NCBI GenBank assembly: GCA_017407125.1
Contig: JAFQXE010000025.1
Location: forward strand, 280,591 to 344,590
Direction of reading: 5' to 3'
Length of the DNA: 64,000 bases
Source: Thermoguttaceae bacterium
GTDB taxonomy: Bacteria > Planctomycetota > Planctomycetia > Pirellulales > Thermoguttaceae
This document shows, in pieces, positions 20,341-28,268 of the stretch. How positions within the stretch are numbered: the stretch's first letter is position 1; every line of letters starts with the position of its first letter. The translations under genes and the position numbers were made by a program. The notes under the pieces are model-generated. The model did no database searches and was not told where the DNA came from. It saw nothing but the letters and a program-made list of their open reading frames with translations.

Positions 20341-20584
20341 GCATGAAAGTTTTAAAGAGAACGCAGAGATCGCAGAATATCCGCAGAATACGCAGAGACG
20401 GGCTGGGAATGTGGCGACGACGCTAACTACGTTAGCTACGCCACGATTCCCGCCCGAGTAATTTATATAAATATTTTAAAACGCAAGCGGACATCGTGTC
20501 ATAGCCCAGCGGGCGTAATTGACACATGTTCGCTTGCTTCTGCGCTCTCTGCGAGGAGTCTGCGTACTCTGCGTTCAAAAAAAT
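20341..20584. repeat. ~245-bp multi-hairpin element, copy 1
   Basis: Non-coding. It begins GCATGAAA and ends in the CTGCGTTCAAAA tail. Three sub-structures can be folded by eye. The outer arms are GCAGAG-type (AACGCAGAGATCGCAG against CTGCGCTCTCTGCGAGG). A central stem has CGGGCTGGGAATGTGGCG facing CGCCACGATTCCCGCCCG. A right stem has GCAAGCG facing CGCTTGC, with TGTCA/TGACA continuing it. Copy 2 (53041-53285) changes the right stem to GCAAACG/CGTTTGC, which keeps pairing. It fills most of the gap between ispA and the GH172 gene. Confidence 0.85.
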
Positions 20585-20610
20585 CGCAAAACCAAATTGA
20601 TTATATGATT

Positions 20611-22605
20611 CTATTTGGTTTGAATTTCGTCGATGCCAAACATCGTATCGAGCGAATCTCGCGTTTTGCCGACGATGCGGACGGTAATCGTATGTTTACC
20701 GACGGTCGCCTGGTCTTTTTCCAGCGGGATTTCAACGAACTGATGACACACGCCCTGTTCTCGGGGGACGTATAAATCGTAGAATCCACCGATTTTCTTG
20801 CCGTCCCAGAAAAACTCGACGACCGCGTAGTCAACCGCCTGCGTCAGACCGAGTACAAGCGTCGAAGCGTTCTCCTGCTTGAGGTCATATTCCAGATCAA
20901 TCTGATCGCCAGGCTTGTTTTTCGACCACCAAAGCTGCTTGTCATTCTTCCATTTGCCCAGCGGGAAGACATTCATGTTTTGAACGACCGCGTTTCCACC
21001 AGTGGGCTGATTGACGAGGCTGAAGGAACCGAAATCCAGACGAACGCGGGTTTTATACTCAACCGGCACAGCGGCTTCTTCCATACGGGTTTTCAAATCG
21101 GGCAGGGAAACCGACTTCGCCCCCGGCGCGCCGTACCAGAACGTTGTAACAGCGTAGTCGACGGTCGTCGCTTTCCAATGCCAAATTTCGATGTCAAACT
21201 TAAAAGACTTGGTAAACGGAATCGCGTCCAGAGAGCGGAACCGCAAGTTTGTTACGTTGCCGAAGCTGCCGGGTCCTTCCGCCCGCGGCTGAGCGCGCCA
21301 CGGACTCTGGAAATACTCCGGCTTGCCCCAGGAATAGCCGTAATAATCTTCAGAACCCGTTCCGAAATGAGAGGGGAACGTCTCGCCGTCGACGTAAATA
21401 TGCTCGTCTCCTTCGCCCCACCAGTCGTTAACCCGATTGACCAGCGACAGGCAGTCCCCAACGTAAACGCCTTTGCCGGAAATCGTATTGTAGTTCCAGT
21501 CCTTTGTCCCGTTGCCGCCGACGGTTTGAATCCCGCGTTCCTGCCGCCAGTCTGCGTGGAAGTACATGGAGTTGTCTTTCCAGACGTATTCGGAAACGGC
21601 AAAGCTGGCGCGAATATCCGGCTTGGAACCGGCGAGCGTTTCAAATTCCACAACCGCCGATTCGCGATACGGCATGCGCCAATAGCAAATCATTTCCGCA
21701 ACGTTTGCATCGTTGGAACCTTCAACGAGCGTGAATATCGTTTTATAGGGATTGACGCCGACGCCGGAACCGAAGAAGTCGCCCAGCGGCGCCCAAACGG
21801 TTTCAACGCCGTCGAACGTCATCTTGACAACCGTATTTCTCAACGAGCTGACGATGTCTTTCGATTCCACGCGAACCTGAAACGCGTCGATTCTGTAACA
21901 CCCTTTGGGCAGCTCCGGGGAGAAGCTGTTCTCATGCTTATAGAACTCCGACTGCGTCTTGTCGATTAATGCCTTGGCGCTGTTGAGCTTTTCCATGGAG
22001 AACGACTCGACCTGGGTCGATTCCTCGTACAATCGATAATTGATCTGATAGTACAGCGACGGCTGTTCCATCGCTTTGTCGACTGTTACTTTAATCGACT
22101 TTGCAAACGGAATGGGCAAATACAGGTTTCGCCCGGTGGCGGTAACCTGGGAGCACTCGCCGTCGACGAGTAGCTTCCCGCCGACGATTTCGTCAATCTT
22201 CCCGGAAATCGCCGGTTCAGACGCCCCGTCAATATAGATATAAATGTTGCTGGTAAACTGTCCGCCGGCAATCCAGAATCGAACGATCGCGCCAGCGCCC
22301 TGAACGTCCATCATAACCCATTCTTCCCGATTGTCCGCCGCCGGGTTCTTTTCAACGCGAATGAAGTTTTTGGCGTCGTTGTTGGCAAACCAGTTCGGCT
22401 GGTCAGGCGCGACGGACCCGCGGTCGTAGCTGCTGGCTTGCTTGCATGCATACGCCGGAACCGGGTACTCGCACAACGCCACTCGCGCCGCGGTCTGTTT
22501 AACGAGATCCTCAAACGTTACAACCGCGCTTTCCGCGAACGCTAAATTCGTCCACGAAAGAAACAACGTAGCAACAGACGTCAGAAGGGAGATTGAGTGT
22601 TTCAT
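20611..22605 (-). CDS. Secreted GH172 (DUF2961) glycoside hydrolase
   Basis: 664 residues with a signal peptide (about 1-24, ending NLAFA). Family-typical text runs through the protein: KNFIRVEKNPAADNREEWVMMDVQGAGAIVRFW, WAPLGDFFGSG and FPSHFGTGSEDYYGYSWG. The last block carries the acidic residues expected at the active site. GH172 enzymes act on fructofuranose or D-arabinofuranose linkages, and the fold is a pair of jelly rolls. The C-terminal ~150 residues form an extra beta domain (YDLKQENASTLVLGLTQAVDY). The substrate cannot be told from sequence. It is a single gene, separated from ispA by the 245-bp element and from the caspase-like gene by a short hairpin. Confidence 0.8.
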   Translation of the reverse strand: MKHSISLLTSVATLFLSWTNLAFAESAVVTFEDLVKQTAARVALCEYPVPAYACKQASSYDRGSVAPDQPNWFANNDAKNFIRVEKNPAADNREEWVMMDVQGAGAIVRFWIAGGQFTSNIYIYIDGASEPAISGKIDEIVGGKLLVDGECSQVTATGRNLYLPIPFAKSIKVTVDKAMEQPSLYYQINYRLYEESTQVESFSMEKLNSAKALIDKTQSEFYKHENSFSPELPKGCYRIDAFQVRVESKDIVSSLRNTVVKMTFDGVETVWAPLGDFFGSGVGVNPYKTIFTLVEGSNDANVAEMICYWRMPYRESAVVEFETLAGSKPDIRASFAVSEYVWKDNSMYFHADWRQERGIQTVGGNGTKDWNYNTISGKGVYVGDCLSLVNRVNDWWGEGDEHIYVDGETFPSHFGTGSEDYYGYSWGKPEYFQSPWRAQPRAEGPGSFGNVTNLRFRSLDAIPFTKSFKFDIEIWHWKATTVDYAVTTFWYGAPGAKSVSLPDLKTRMEEAAVPVEYKTRVRLDFGSFSLVNQPTGGNAVVQNMNVFPLGKWKNDKQLWWSKNKPGDQIDLEYDLKQENASTLVLGLTQAVDYAVVEFFWDGKKIGGFYDLYVPREQGVCHQFVEIPLEKDQATVGKHTITVRIVGKTRDSLDTMFGIDEIQTK

Positions 22606-22647
22606 GGCAGTTGGGGTTGGGATAGGAAAACGAAATGAACAATTCAG

Positions 22648-22675
22648 GTGAGCCGCGGGTGTAAACCCGCGGGCA
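22648..22675. repeat. Short CCGCGGGT/ACCCGCGG hairpin
   Basis: GCCGCGGGTGTAAACCCGCGGGC forms an 8-bp stem with a short loop. A variant with CCACGGGTGTAAACCCGTGG is at 51431-51450, where the arm changes but pairing is kept. Both are related to the first stem of the triple-hairpin element. Confidence 0.6.
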
Positions 22676-22694
22676 TACTTAGCACCATTTATAT

Positions 22695-25076
22695 TTACCT
22701 CGCGGGGATCGGCGGCGTGTTGCCGGAACCTGTTACGTTGCCAGCATTTGGTAAAATAACCCAGTTAGCAAGTTTTCCCTGATAGTAATTATTTTCTAAG
22801 ATGTTATTATTAAACGTTCCCTTTCCTCCATCCAAAATAAGTACCCCTCTTCTCCCATTATAAATTTTACAACCAATAACGATCGGATTCCCAAAATTAT
22901 CTACTACTATTCCCGGTTCTATACATCCACTAATTTCACAATTAATGAACTTCCCAAGACCATTTTCATGAATACCTACACCAGCATTTTTAACATCATA
23001 GATACTGCACTTAGTAAAAATTGGATTCCCAGACTTGGACACGGCAATCCCCGCTCCTTCAATTTCATAAATGCTACAATTGTTGAATTTGCCAAGTCCC
23101 TTTTCCCATACAAATATACCAATCCATTTCCCATCATGGATATTGCATCTGGTAAAAATCGAATTCCCTGACGTTTCCACAGTGATTCCCGAATTAGCGA
23201 ATCCATAAATATCGCAGTCTCGAAAATTACCCAGACCATTCTTCAAAACTAATACTCCATTTCTTTTTTCATCATAAATTCTGCACTCTGTAAAGGTTGG
23301 ATTTCCAGATGATTCCACAGTGATTCCCGATTTTGTATTTTTGAATATCTCGCAGTCGTTAAAATTACCAAGTCCGTTATCAAAAACAAATACGCCAGTA
23401 TCTTTCCCGTCATGAATTTTACACGCATTAACCGTTGGATTCCCTAAAGTTGATACAATAAATCCTGTAGAAGCATTACTATAAATATCACAGTCGCGAA
23501 AAATACCAAGTCCTTTATTTATAACTCCCACGCCATGCTTCTTAACATCATGAATTTTGCAACTAGTAAAAGTCGGATTGCCAGACAATGCTACAGTGAT
23601 TCCCGCAATCTCGTTTCTGAAAATCTCACAGTCAGTGAACTCGCCATGACCATATTTTTCAACTTCCACGCCTATTCCTCCACAATCCTTAACAATACAC
23701 GATTCAACTTTCGGATTGGCATTTTCACCAACAACATACATTCCATTATACTTGCGGGAAATGATAATACAACGGAAGAGTTTTGGGGAACCTCCAATTA
23801 CGCAAAGAGCATAACCCTTTTCTATTCCGCAACTGACGGTAAGATTTTGAAAAAATGGATCACCTCTAGAAATTTGTATTGTGTGTCCCTTAGAGCAGTC
23901 AATTGCTACGTCTTCTGCCTGTCTACCATTCCCGCGAAATGTTACGGAGCGATTCACCACAAGCGTTTCTGATAGTTGATAATGTCCGGGTTCAATCGTG
24001 ATGATTCCGCCGTCTTTAACTTTGGCGTACGCTTCTTCAATGGTTGCACAGTCCTTCGGAACTGTGATTTTCATTGGATCGAACTTCGGTTTTGGATTAT
24101 TAAGGATGCGCCGATTATTGAGAAGGCGCTGTGCTATAGCCCGCTCATGTTTCAACTGATTAGATTGAGGGTAAAGGGCTAATGCCGCGTCAAACTTTTC
24201 AATCGCCAGAGCGTATTTCTCAGCTTTCACTGCCGCGCGAGCTTCTTCAGTAAGTGCTTTTGCCTTCGGAAGATTTAAATCCTCGTACAGCGTAAAGTCA
24301 GAAACCGACCCGCGAAAATACGGTCTTTGAACTTTATTAAGACCATTCTTGACCTGATCCTTAGTGCGCGCGGTAGTCCAGGAACAAACTTCCATCAACG
24401 TAAGTTTGCCGTCATGATTGCCGTCAGCCAACCCGGAAAGAGCAGCAGCAAAGTTTTTTGTAAAATAGCCGTTTCCGCTGGCATGATCTTCCCAGCTTTC
24501 TTCCCCTTCAGCACAGCTTTGAAACAGCGCGATTCCAGCAGGCGGAGTTGGAACGACCCGCAATCCTTTGCCTCCGATTCCTTTAGCGCCTTGAGTTGGG
24601 TCGTTCCGGCAAGCGTCTACAACCATCCACTTGAATTTAGCGTTACTATTGGCAAGATCGTCCATTATTTTTGTAATCGAGACGCACGTATTGTCGAGAT
24701 CTTCCGGGTCGGCAAACGGCGGGCAAAAATAAACATTATTCCCTTCTTGCGCTCCATGGCCTGAAAAAGCCAAAAATACCATATCGGAAGGTTGAGCTTG
24801 AGACAATAACTCTGAAATACTTTGTTCGATTTTCTTTTTCGTTGGCAAATCTCGAACAGAACCGGAACCGGTAACAAGCATCTGAATATCGTCTTCTTTA
24901 AAACCGATTTTTATCAACGCTTTTTTGAGCGTTTTCATATCGTTAACGCAGCACTTAAGCGACGGGACGTTTGCATAATCGTCTACGCCAACCAGCAGCG
25001 CCAGTTTGCGAGCTTCGGACGTCTGAACCAGACAGACAATTAAAACAAAAATCAGTAAGTAAAGGAAACGACGCAT
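22695..25076 (-). CDS. Secreted caspase-like (peptidase C14) protein fused to a right-handed beta-helix
   Basis: 793 residues. A signal peptide covers about 1-22. Residues 23-260 are a caspase-fold domain starting RKLALLVGVDDY, with the catalytic dyad His107 (FSGHGAQ) and Cys156 (VVDACRNDP). A helical TPR-like linker (about 265-330) follows. Residues ~340-790 begin with TIEEAYAKVKDGGIITIEPG, a pectate-lyase/NosD-type entry, and continue as a beta-helix. Five near-perfect 46-residue repeats (GNPTFTxCxIxD...GLGxFxxCxI) and a partial sixth are visible; they read as two coils per repeat. Caspase-like enzymes cut after basic or acidic residues, while beta-helices bind or process glycans or act as scaffolds. 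The combination could be a secreted processing enzyme with a recognition helix. The repeats are AT-richer than the rest. Confidence 0.85.
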   Translation of the reverse strand: MRRFLYLLIFVLIVCLVQTSEARKLALLVGVDDYANVPSLKCCVNDMKTLKKALIKIGFKEDDIQMLVTGSGSVRDLPTKKKIEQSISELLSQAQPSDMVFLAFSGHGAQEGNNVYFCPPFADPEDLDNTCVSITKIMDDLANSNAKFKWMVVDACRNDPTQGAKGIGGKGLRVVPTPPAGIALFQSCAEGEESWEDHASGNGYFTKNFAAALSGLADGNHDGKLTLMEVCSWTTARTKDQVKNGLNKVQRPYFRGSVSDFTLYEDLNLPKAKALTEEARAAVKAEKYALAIEKFDAALALYPQSNQLKHERAIAQRLLNNRRILNNPKPKFDPMKITVPKDCATIEEAYAKVKDGGIITIEPGHYQLSETLVVNRSVTFRGNGRQAEDVAIDCSKGHTIQISRGDPFFQNLTVSCGIEKGYALCVIGGSPKLFRCIIISRKYNGMYVVGENANPKVESCIVKDCGGIGVEVEKYGHGEFTDCEIFRNEIAGITVALSGNPTFTSCKIHDVKKHGVGVINKGLGIFRDCDIYSNASTGFIVSTLGNPTVNACKIHDGKDTGVFVFDNGLGNFNDCEIFKNTKSGITVESSGNPTFTECRIYDEKRNGVLVLKNGLGNFRDCDIYGFANSGITVETSGNSIFTRCNIHDGKWIGIFVWEKGLGKFNNCSIYEIEGAGIAVSKSGNPIFTKCSIYDVKNAGVGIHENGLGKFINCEISGCIEPGIVVDNFGNPIVIGCKIYNGRRGVLILDGGKGTFNNNILENNYYQGKLANWVILPNAGNVTGSGNTPPIPAR

Positions 25077-25392
25077 ATTTATTTCTTGAAAATGGTAAGT
25101 ATTTGTGAAGGTCTTTTGTCCTATTTGCTAAGGACTACACAATATAATATAATCTATATTCCAGAAATCTGCAAGCGCCTGAAGGGGTTAAGAAATCCAA
25201 AAAACGGGGATTTTTCTTATAAAGTTACAAATAAAAGAAGGATATCAATAGTCACGAACGGATTGAAAGACAAAACGGACGAGAGCATAAGGCTTTGCGT
25301 GAGATTATCTGTTGCGGACTTACGTCCGCGATCCAGAATGGTTTTCGGCTGCGTCGTTGGCTTTTAGCGGGACGTTCGCTAATCGTTGCAGT

Positions 25393-25435
25393 CTCTTTTT
25401 ATCCCGTCCTCCGATGGAGGACGGGATAAAAAGAG
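25393..25435. repeat. 43-base perfect inverted repeat
   Basis: Arms of 20 bases (CTCTTTTTATCCCGTCCTCC and its complement) with a 3-base loop. The T-run lies in the 5' arm and A-run in the 3' arm on both strands, which is the wrong order for an intrinsic terminator. Confidence 0.85.
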
Positions 25436-25471
25436 TGTTTGACGATGTTTCTTTTCTTGCTTATCTTTTTT

Positions 25472-25540
25472 CCGTGGGTTAAAACCCACGGCTAGAAATA
25501 TTGAACCGCTACGCGGTTCTAGTTGAACGCTTCGCGTCCG
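25472..25540. repeat. Triple-hairpin element, copy A
   Basis: Three palindromes in a row: CCGTGGGTTAAAACCCACGG, then GAACCGCTACGCGGTTC, then GAACGCTTCGCGTCC. Copies B (27997-28064, inverted), C (37288-37354) and D (39180-39247) keep the order and spacing. Confidence 0.8.
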
Positions 25541-25895
25541 TTTTTTTCTTTGCGAACTTTGCGGACATCCTCCGCGCCTCCGCATCTCCGCGTGAGGTTT
25601 CTTCGGCGGCTGATACAGCCGCGATCCAGCGGGTCTGGCGGGTTTTGCTGCGAAAGAGATTTTGGGAGGCTACCGCCGCAAGCGTTCACCAATTAATAAC
25701 TTTGCGGACTTCGCGAACTTTGCGTGAGGCTTCTTTTGCGGCAGAGGACTGCCGCGAGCCGGCTCATCCGTGTGCGTGAGCTGATCAAAGCGTAACTACG
25801 TTCGCTAAAGCGAACTACGTTACCGCCTTTCATTTCTCCGCGTCTCCGCGTCTCCGCGTGAGGTTTGCCCGGACTGACCCGCTCATAACCAATAA

Positions 25896-26237
25896 CTAAT
25901 CGAACAGTCCTCCGCCGTCGGACGGTGGGACGTCGGCGTCGGTCTTTTTGTAGCCGCGGCGGGCGGATCGGGCTTTGACTTTCTGTTCGTTGTCGAGAAC
26001 TTCGTCTTCCATGGGCTGCGTTATCGCGTTGCCGTTTTCGTCCAGACCGGACAGAACTTCCAGCTTGCGTTTGACGAAGTCCAGCTGCTGATGGCACGCA
26101 CGAATCAGAGCGACGCCCTTTTCGTACTGCTTGAGCGACTCGTCCAGGGTAATCGACCCGGATTCCAGACTCTGAACAATCTTGTCCAGCTCCGTCATGT
26201 TTTGTTCAAAGGTTTTTGCGTTCTGTTTGTCAGCCAT
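25896..26237 (-). CDS. xseB: Exodeoxyribonuclease VII small subunit
   Basis: 113 residues. The family core is FEQNMTELDKIVQSLESGSITLDESLKQYEKGVALIRACHQQL, which forms the two-helix hairpin that binds XseA. Exonuclease VII degrades single-stranded DNA in both directions in the cytoplasm. The C-terminal ~45 residues are a charged tail beyond the usual 75-85-residue core. No xseA gene is next to it, unlike the common xseA-xseB pair; the large subunit must lie elsewhere. A heptamer array (TAGGGAA type) begins right upstream of the start. Confidence 0.93.
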   Translation of the reverse strand: MADKQNAKTFEQNMTELDKIVQSLESGSITLDESLKQYEKGVALIRACHQQLDFVKRKLEVLSGLDENGNAITQPMEDEVLDNEQKVKARSARRGYKKTDADVPPSDGGGLFD

Positions 26238-26240
26238 AGT

Positions 26241-26271
26241 TAGGGAATGGGGAATAGGGAGTAGGGAATAG
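26241..26271. repeat. Heptamer tandem array (TAGGGAA type)
   Basis: Four 7-base units (TAGGGAA, TGGGGAA, TAGGGAG, TAGGGAA) and a partial fifth, directly upstream of xseB and abutting the TAGC-rich element copy 2. Confidence 0.8.
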
Positions 26272-26390
26272 TAAGCTACTAGCTATTAGCTGCTAGCTAT
26301 TAGCTTGTGCATTTATAGTACTTAGCGTTAACATTTAACGCCTGAGCCTAAAATAACCAAGCTAGAAACTAGGAGCTAGAGGCTAAAAGT
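26272..26390. repeat. TAGC-rich ~118-bp dispersed element, copy 2
   Basis: Nearly identical to the inverted copy 3 (29756-29876) over its whole length. The core reads TAGTACTTAGCGTTAACATT, and the arms are degenerate TAGCTAT/TAGCTGC heptamers on the left and AGGAGCTAG-like units on the right. It lies between xseB and the guaA stop codon. Confidence 0.85.
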
Positions 26391-26393
26391 TCA

Positions 26394-27956
26394 TCACTCC
26401 CACTCAATTGTTGCTGGCGGTTTGGAACTGATGTCGTAGACGACGCGGTTGACGCCTTTGACTTCGTTGATAATTCGGGTGGAAATGGACGCCAAGACGT
26501 CGTAGGGAAGCCGGCTCCAGTCGGCGGTCATAAAATCTTCGGATGTAACGCTGCGAATAACAATCGCGTTTTCGTACGTTCGGGCGTCGCCCATAACGCC
26601 AACGGACTGCACCGGCAGGAGGACGGCAAACGTCTGTGACGTGGCGCGGTACAGGTTGGCTTTTCGGATTTCCTGAAGTAAAATGGCGTCGGCTTCGCGA
26701 ATGACGTCCAGCTTTTCTTTGACGACCTCGCCCAAGCAGCGCACTGCCAAGCCGGGGCCGGGGAACGGATGCCGCCAGACGATTTCTTCCGGAAGACCGA
26801 GCTGCAGTCCCAGCCGTCGGACTTCGTCTTTGAACAAGTCCCGCAGCGGTTCGATCAGTTCAAATCCCAGTTCTGCCGGCAGACCGCCGACGTTGTGATG
26901 AAGCTTGATTGTCGCCGCGGGGCCGTCCGGTTCGCCGCCGGATTCGATAACGTCTGGATAGAGCGTCCCCTGAGCGAGGAACTCCGCCCCTTCGACGGTT
27001 TTCGCTTCCGTCTTGAAACATTCGATAAACTCGGCGCCGATAATCTTTCGCTTTTCCTGCGGAGCTGTTACACCCTTGAGCCGTTCCAGAAACCGGTCTT
27101 GAGCGTAAATGACGCGCAAGTCCGTTTTGAAATGGTTGGTAAACTCGTCAATGACCAGTTTCGCCTCGTTTTTGCGAAGCAGCCCGTTGTCAACCAGAAT
27201 ACAGGTCAGTTTGTCGCCCAGCGCTTTGGACAGCAGCGCGGCAACGACGGCGGAATCGACCCCGCCGGAAAGACCGCAAATAACCCGCTTGTCCCCAACG
27301 CGCTGTCGAACCTGTTCGATCGTCTGTCGGGCGAAATCTTCCAGCTTCCACGTGCCGGCGCACCCGCAAACGGTTCGAAGGAAATTCTTCAGCAGCAGTC
27401 CGCCCTCCGGCGTGTGCGTTACTTCCGGATGAAACTGCAGCCCGTAAATCGGACGCGTTTTGTGCTTGACAGCCGCGATCGGGCACGACCCGGCTTGCGC
27501 CAGAGTAACAAATGTGTCAGCAATGTTCTCGACCCGGTCTCCGTGACTCATCCAGACTTGCGTAGAGGACGGGAACCCGGCAAACAGCCCAGCGCCGTCC
27601 GTCTGAGCGGCAGGATTGACCGTCAGCTGAGCGCGGCCAAACTCTCGCGTCGAGACGTTGACGACCGTTCCGCCGAACGCTTTGCTGATAAGCTGCATTC
27701 CGTAACAGATGCCCAGGATCGGCAAATCCAGCTTGAAGATGTCCGGATCGCATTGCGGCGCCCCGGCTTCGTACACGCTCGACGGCCCGCCGGAAAGAAT
27801 AATCCCCTTGGGAGAAAGCTCCTGAATTCGCTGGGCGGAAATATCGTATCGGACAATACGGCAATATACGTTCTGCTCGCGCACCCGGCGCGCAATGAGT
27901 TGAGTGTACTGCGACCCAAAATCCAGTATGAGAATTTTCTCGTCGGATAAACTCAT
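26394..27956 (-). CDS. guaA: GMP synthase (glutamine-hydrolysing)
   Basis: I start at the ATG at 27956 (520 residues); an in-frame extension of eight codons exists but is not family-like. The N-terminal class I glutamine amidotransferase domain has the nucleophile block GICYGMQL and the HPEVTHT histidine-glutamate block. The ATP-pyrophosphatase domain has the P-loop [10 protein letters not shown], and the dimerisation domain ends PPATIEWE. It converts XMP to GMP in purine synthesis in the cytosol. A promoter matching that of ispA lies at 28135-28163. An AATTAGC heptamer array lies just upstream of the start. Confidence 0.97.
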   Translation of the reverse strand: MSLSDEKILILDFGSQYTQLIARRVREQNVYCRIVRYDISAQRIQELSPKGIILSGGPSSVYEAGAPQCDPDIFKLDLPILGICYGMQLISKAFGGTVVNVSTREFGRAQLTVNPAAQTDGAGLFAGFPSSTQVWMSHGDRVENIADTFVTLAQAGSCPIAAVKHKTRPIYGLQFHPEVTHTPEGGLLLKNFLRTVCGCAGTWKLEDFARQTIEQVRQRVGDKRVICGLSGGVDSAVVAALLSKALGDKLTCILVDNGLLRKNEAKLVIDEFTNHFKTDLRVIYAQDRFLERLKGVTAPQEKRKIIGAEFIECFKTEAKTVEGAEFLAQGTLYPDVIESGGEPDGPAATIKLHHNVGGLPAELGFELIEPLRDLFKDEVRRLGLQLGLPEEIVWRHPFPGPGLAVRCLGEVVKEKLDVIREADAILLQEIRKANLYRATSQTFAVLLPVQSVGVMGDARTYENAIVIRSVTSEDFMTADWSRLPYDVLASISTRIINEVKGVNRVVYDISSKPPATIEWE

Positions 27957-27964
27957 GGTAGTTA

Positions 27965-27997
27965 AATTAGCAATTAGCAATTAGTAATTAGCAATTG
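27965..27997. repeat. Heptamer tandem array (AATTAGC type)
   Basis: Units AATTAGC, AATTAGC, AATTAGT, AATTAGC and a partial fifth, in the 5' leader of guaA, abutting triple-hairpin copy B. Confidence 0.85.
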
Positions 27998-28064
27998 ACG
28001 CGAAGCGTTCCGCTAGAACCGCTTTAGCAGTTCAATATTAGTAGCCGTGGGTTTTAACCCACGG
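27997..28064. repeat. Triple-hairpin element, copy B (inverted)
   Basis: Reverse-complement order relative to copies A, C and D: GACGCGAAGCGTTC, then AGAACCGCTTTAGCAGTTC, then CCGTGGGTTTTAACCCACGG. The middle stem has changed from CGCTACGCG to CGCTTTAGCAG. An extra GACGCAAAGCGTC hairpin follows at 28070-28082. Confidence 0.75.
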
Positions 28065-28134
28065 AATTGACGCAAAGCGTCTCAATAAATGGGAATTATC
28101 AAAAATGATTCTCCCCCTATGGAATTAATTGCTA

Positions 28135-28163
28135 ATTATACTACAAAAAAGATTTTTTACCAG
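28135..28163 (-). promoter_or_regulatory. Promoter of guaA
   Basis: Minus strand CTGGTA, 17 bp, TATAAT. It is about 180 bases upstream of guaA and nearly identical over 30 bases to the promoter before ispA. Confidence 0.5.
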
Positions 28164-28209
28164 AGGGCGGGGAGGTTAGACGGTTGATTAGGTGAGGCGC
28201 TTTGCGAAA

Positions 28210-28268
28210 TTGCTAATTGCTAATTGCTAATTGACAATTGCTAATTTCCCTACTCCCTACTCCCTATT
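28210..28268. repeat. Two heptamer arrays (TTGCTAA and CCCTACT types)
   Basis: TTGCTAA x3, TTGACAA, TTGCTAA, then CCCTACT x2 and CCCTATT. The last unit runs up to and slightly into the 3' end of the ankyrin gene, just beyond its stop codon. Confidence 0.8.

Larger units (their letters stand above)
25077..25895. other. 819-bp gene-free region packed with repeats
   Basis: Upstream of the caspase-like gene. It contains a 43-base perfect palindrome (25393-25435), one triple-hairpin element (25472-25540), and three stretches of a GC-rich family built from TTTGCGGACTTCGCGAAC- and CTCCGCGTGAGG-like words (about 25547-25605, 25700-25740, 25828-25866). The same words recur at 39250-39303, 39508-39530 and 48405-48435. 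The short open frames here have no protein-like character. Confidence 0.7.

Noticed and set aside
22850..23600. Regular 138-bp repeats that could be mistaken for a CRISPR or satellite
   Set aside because: They are in frame and encode the beta-helix repeats of the caspase-like protein; there are no spacers.
25086..25367. 93-codon frame upstream of the caspase-like gene
   Set aside because: It has no ribosome-binding site, no motif, and runs into repeat DNA.
25393..25435. Palindrome as an intrinsic terminator
   Set aside because: The T-run precedes the GC stem on both strands instead of following it.
26769..27950. Long open frame (393 codons) on the plus strand opposite guaA
   Set aside because: It mirrors the codon pattern of guaA and has no protein-like motif; similar mirror frames lie opposite shc, the GH172 gene and the LptD-like gene.
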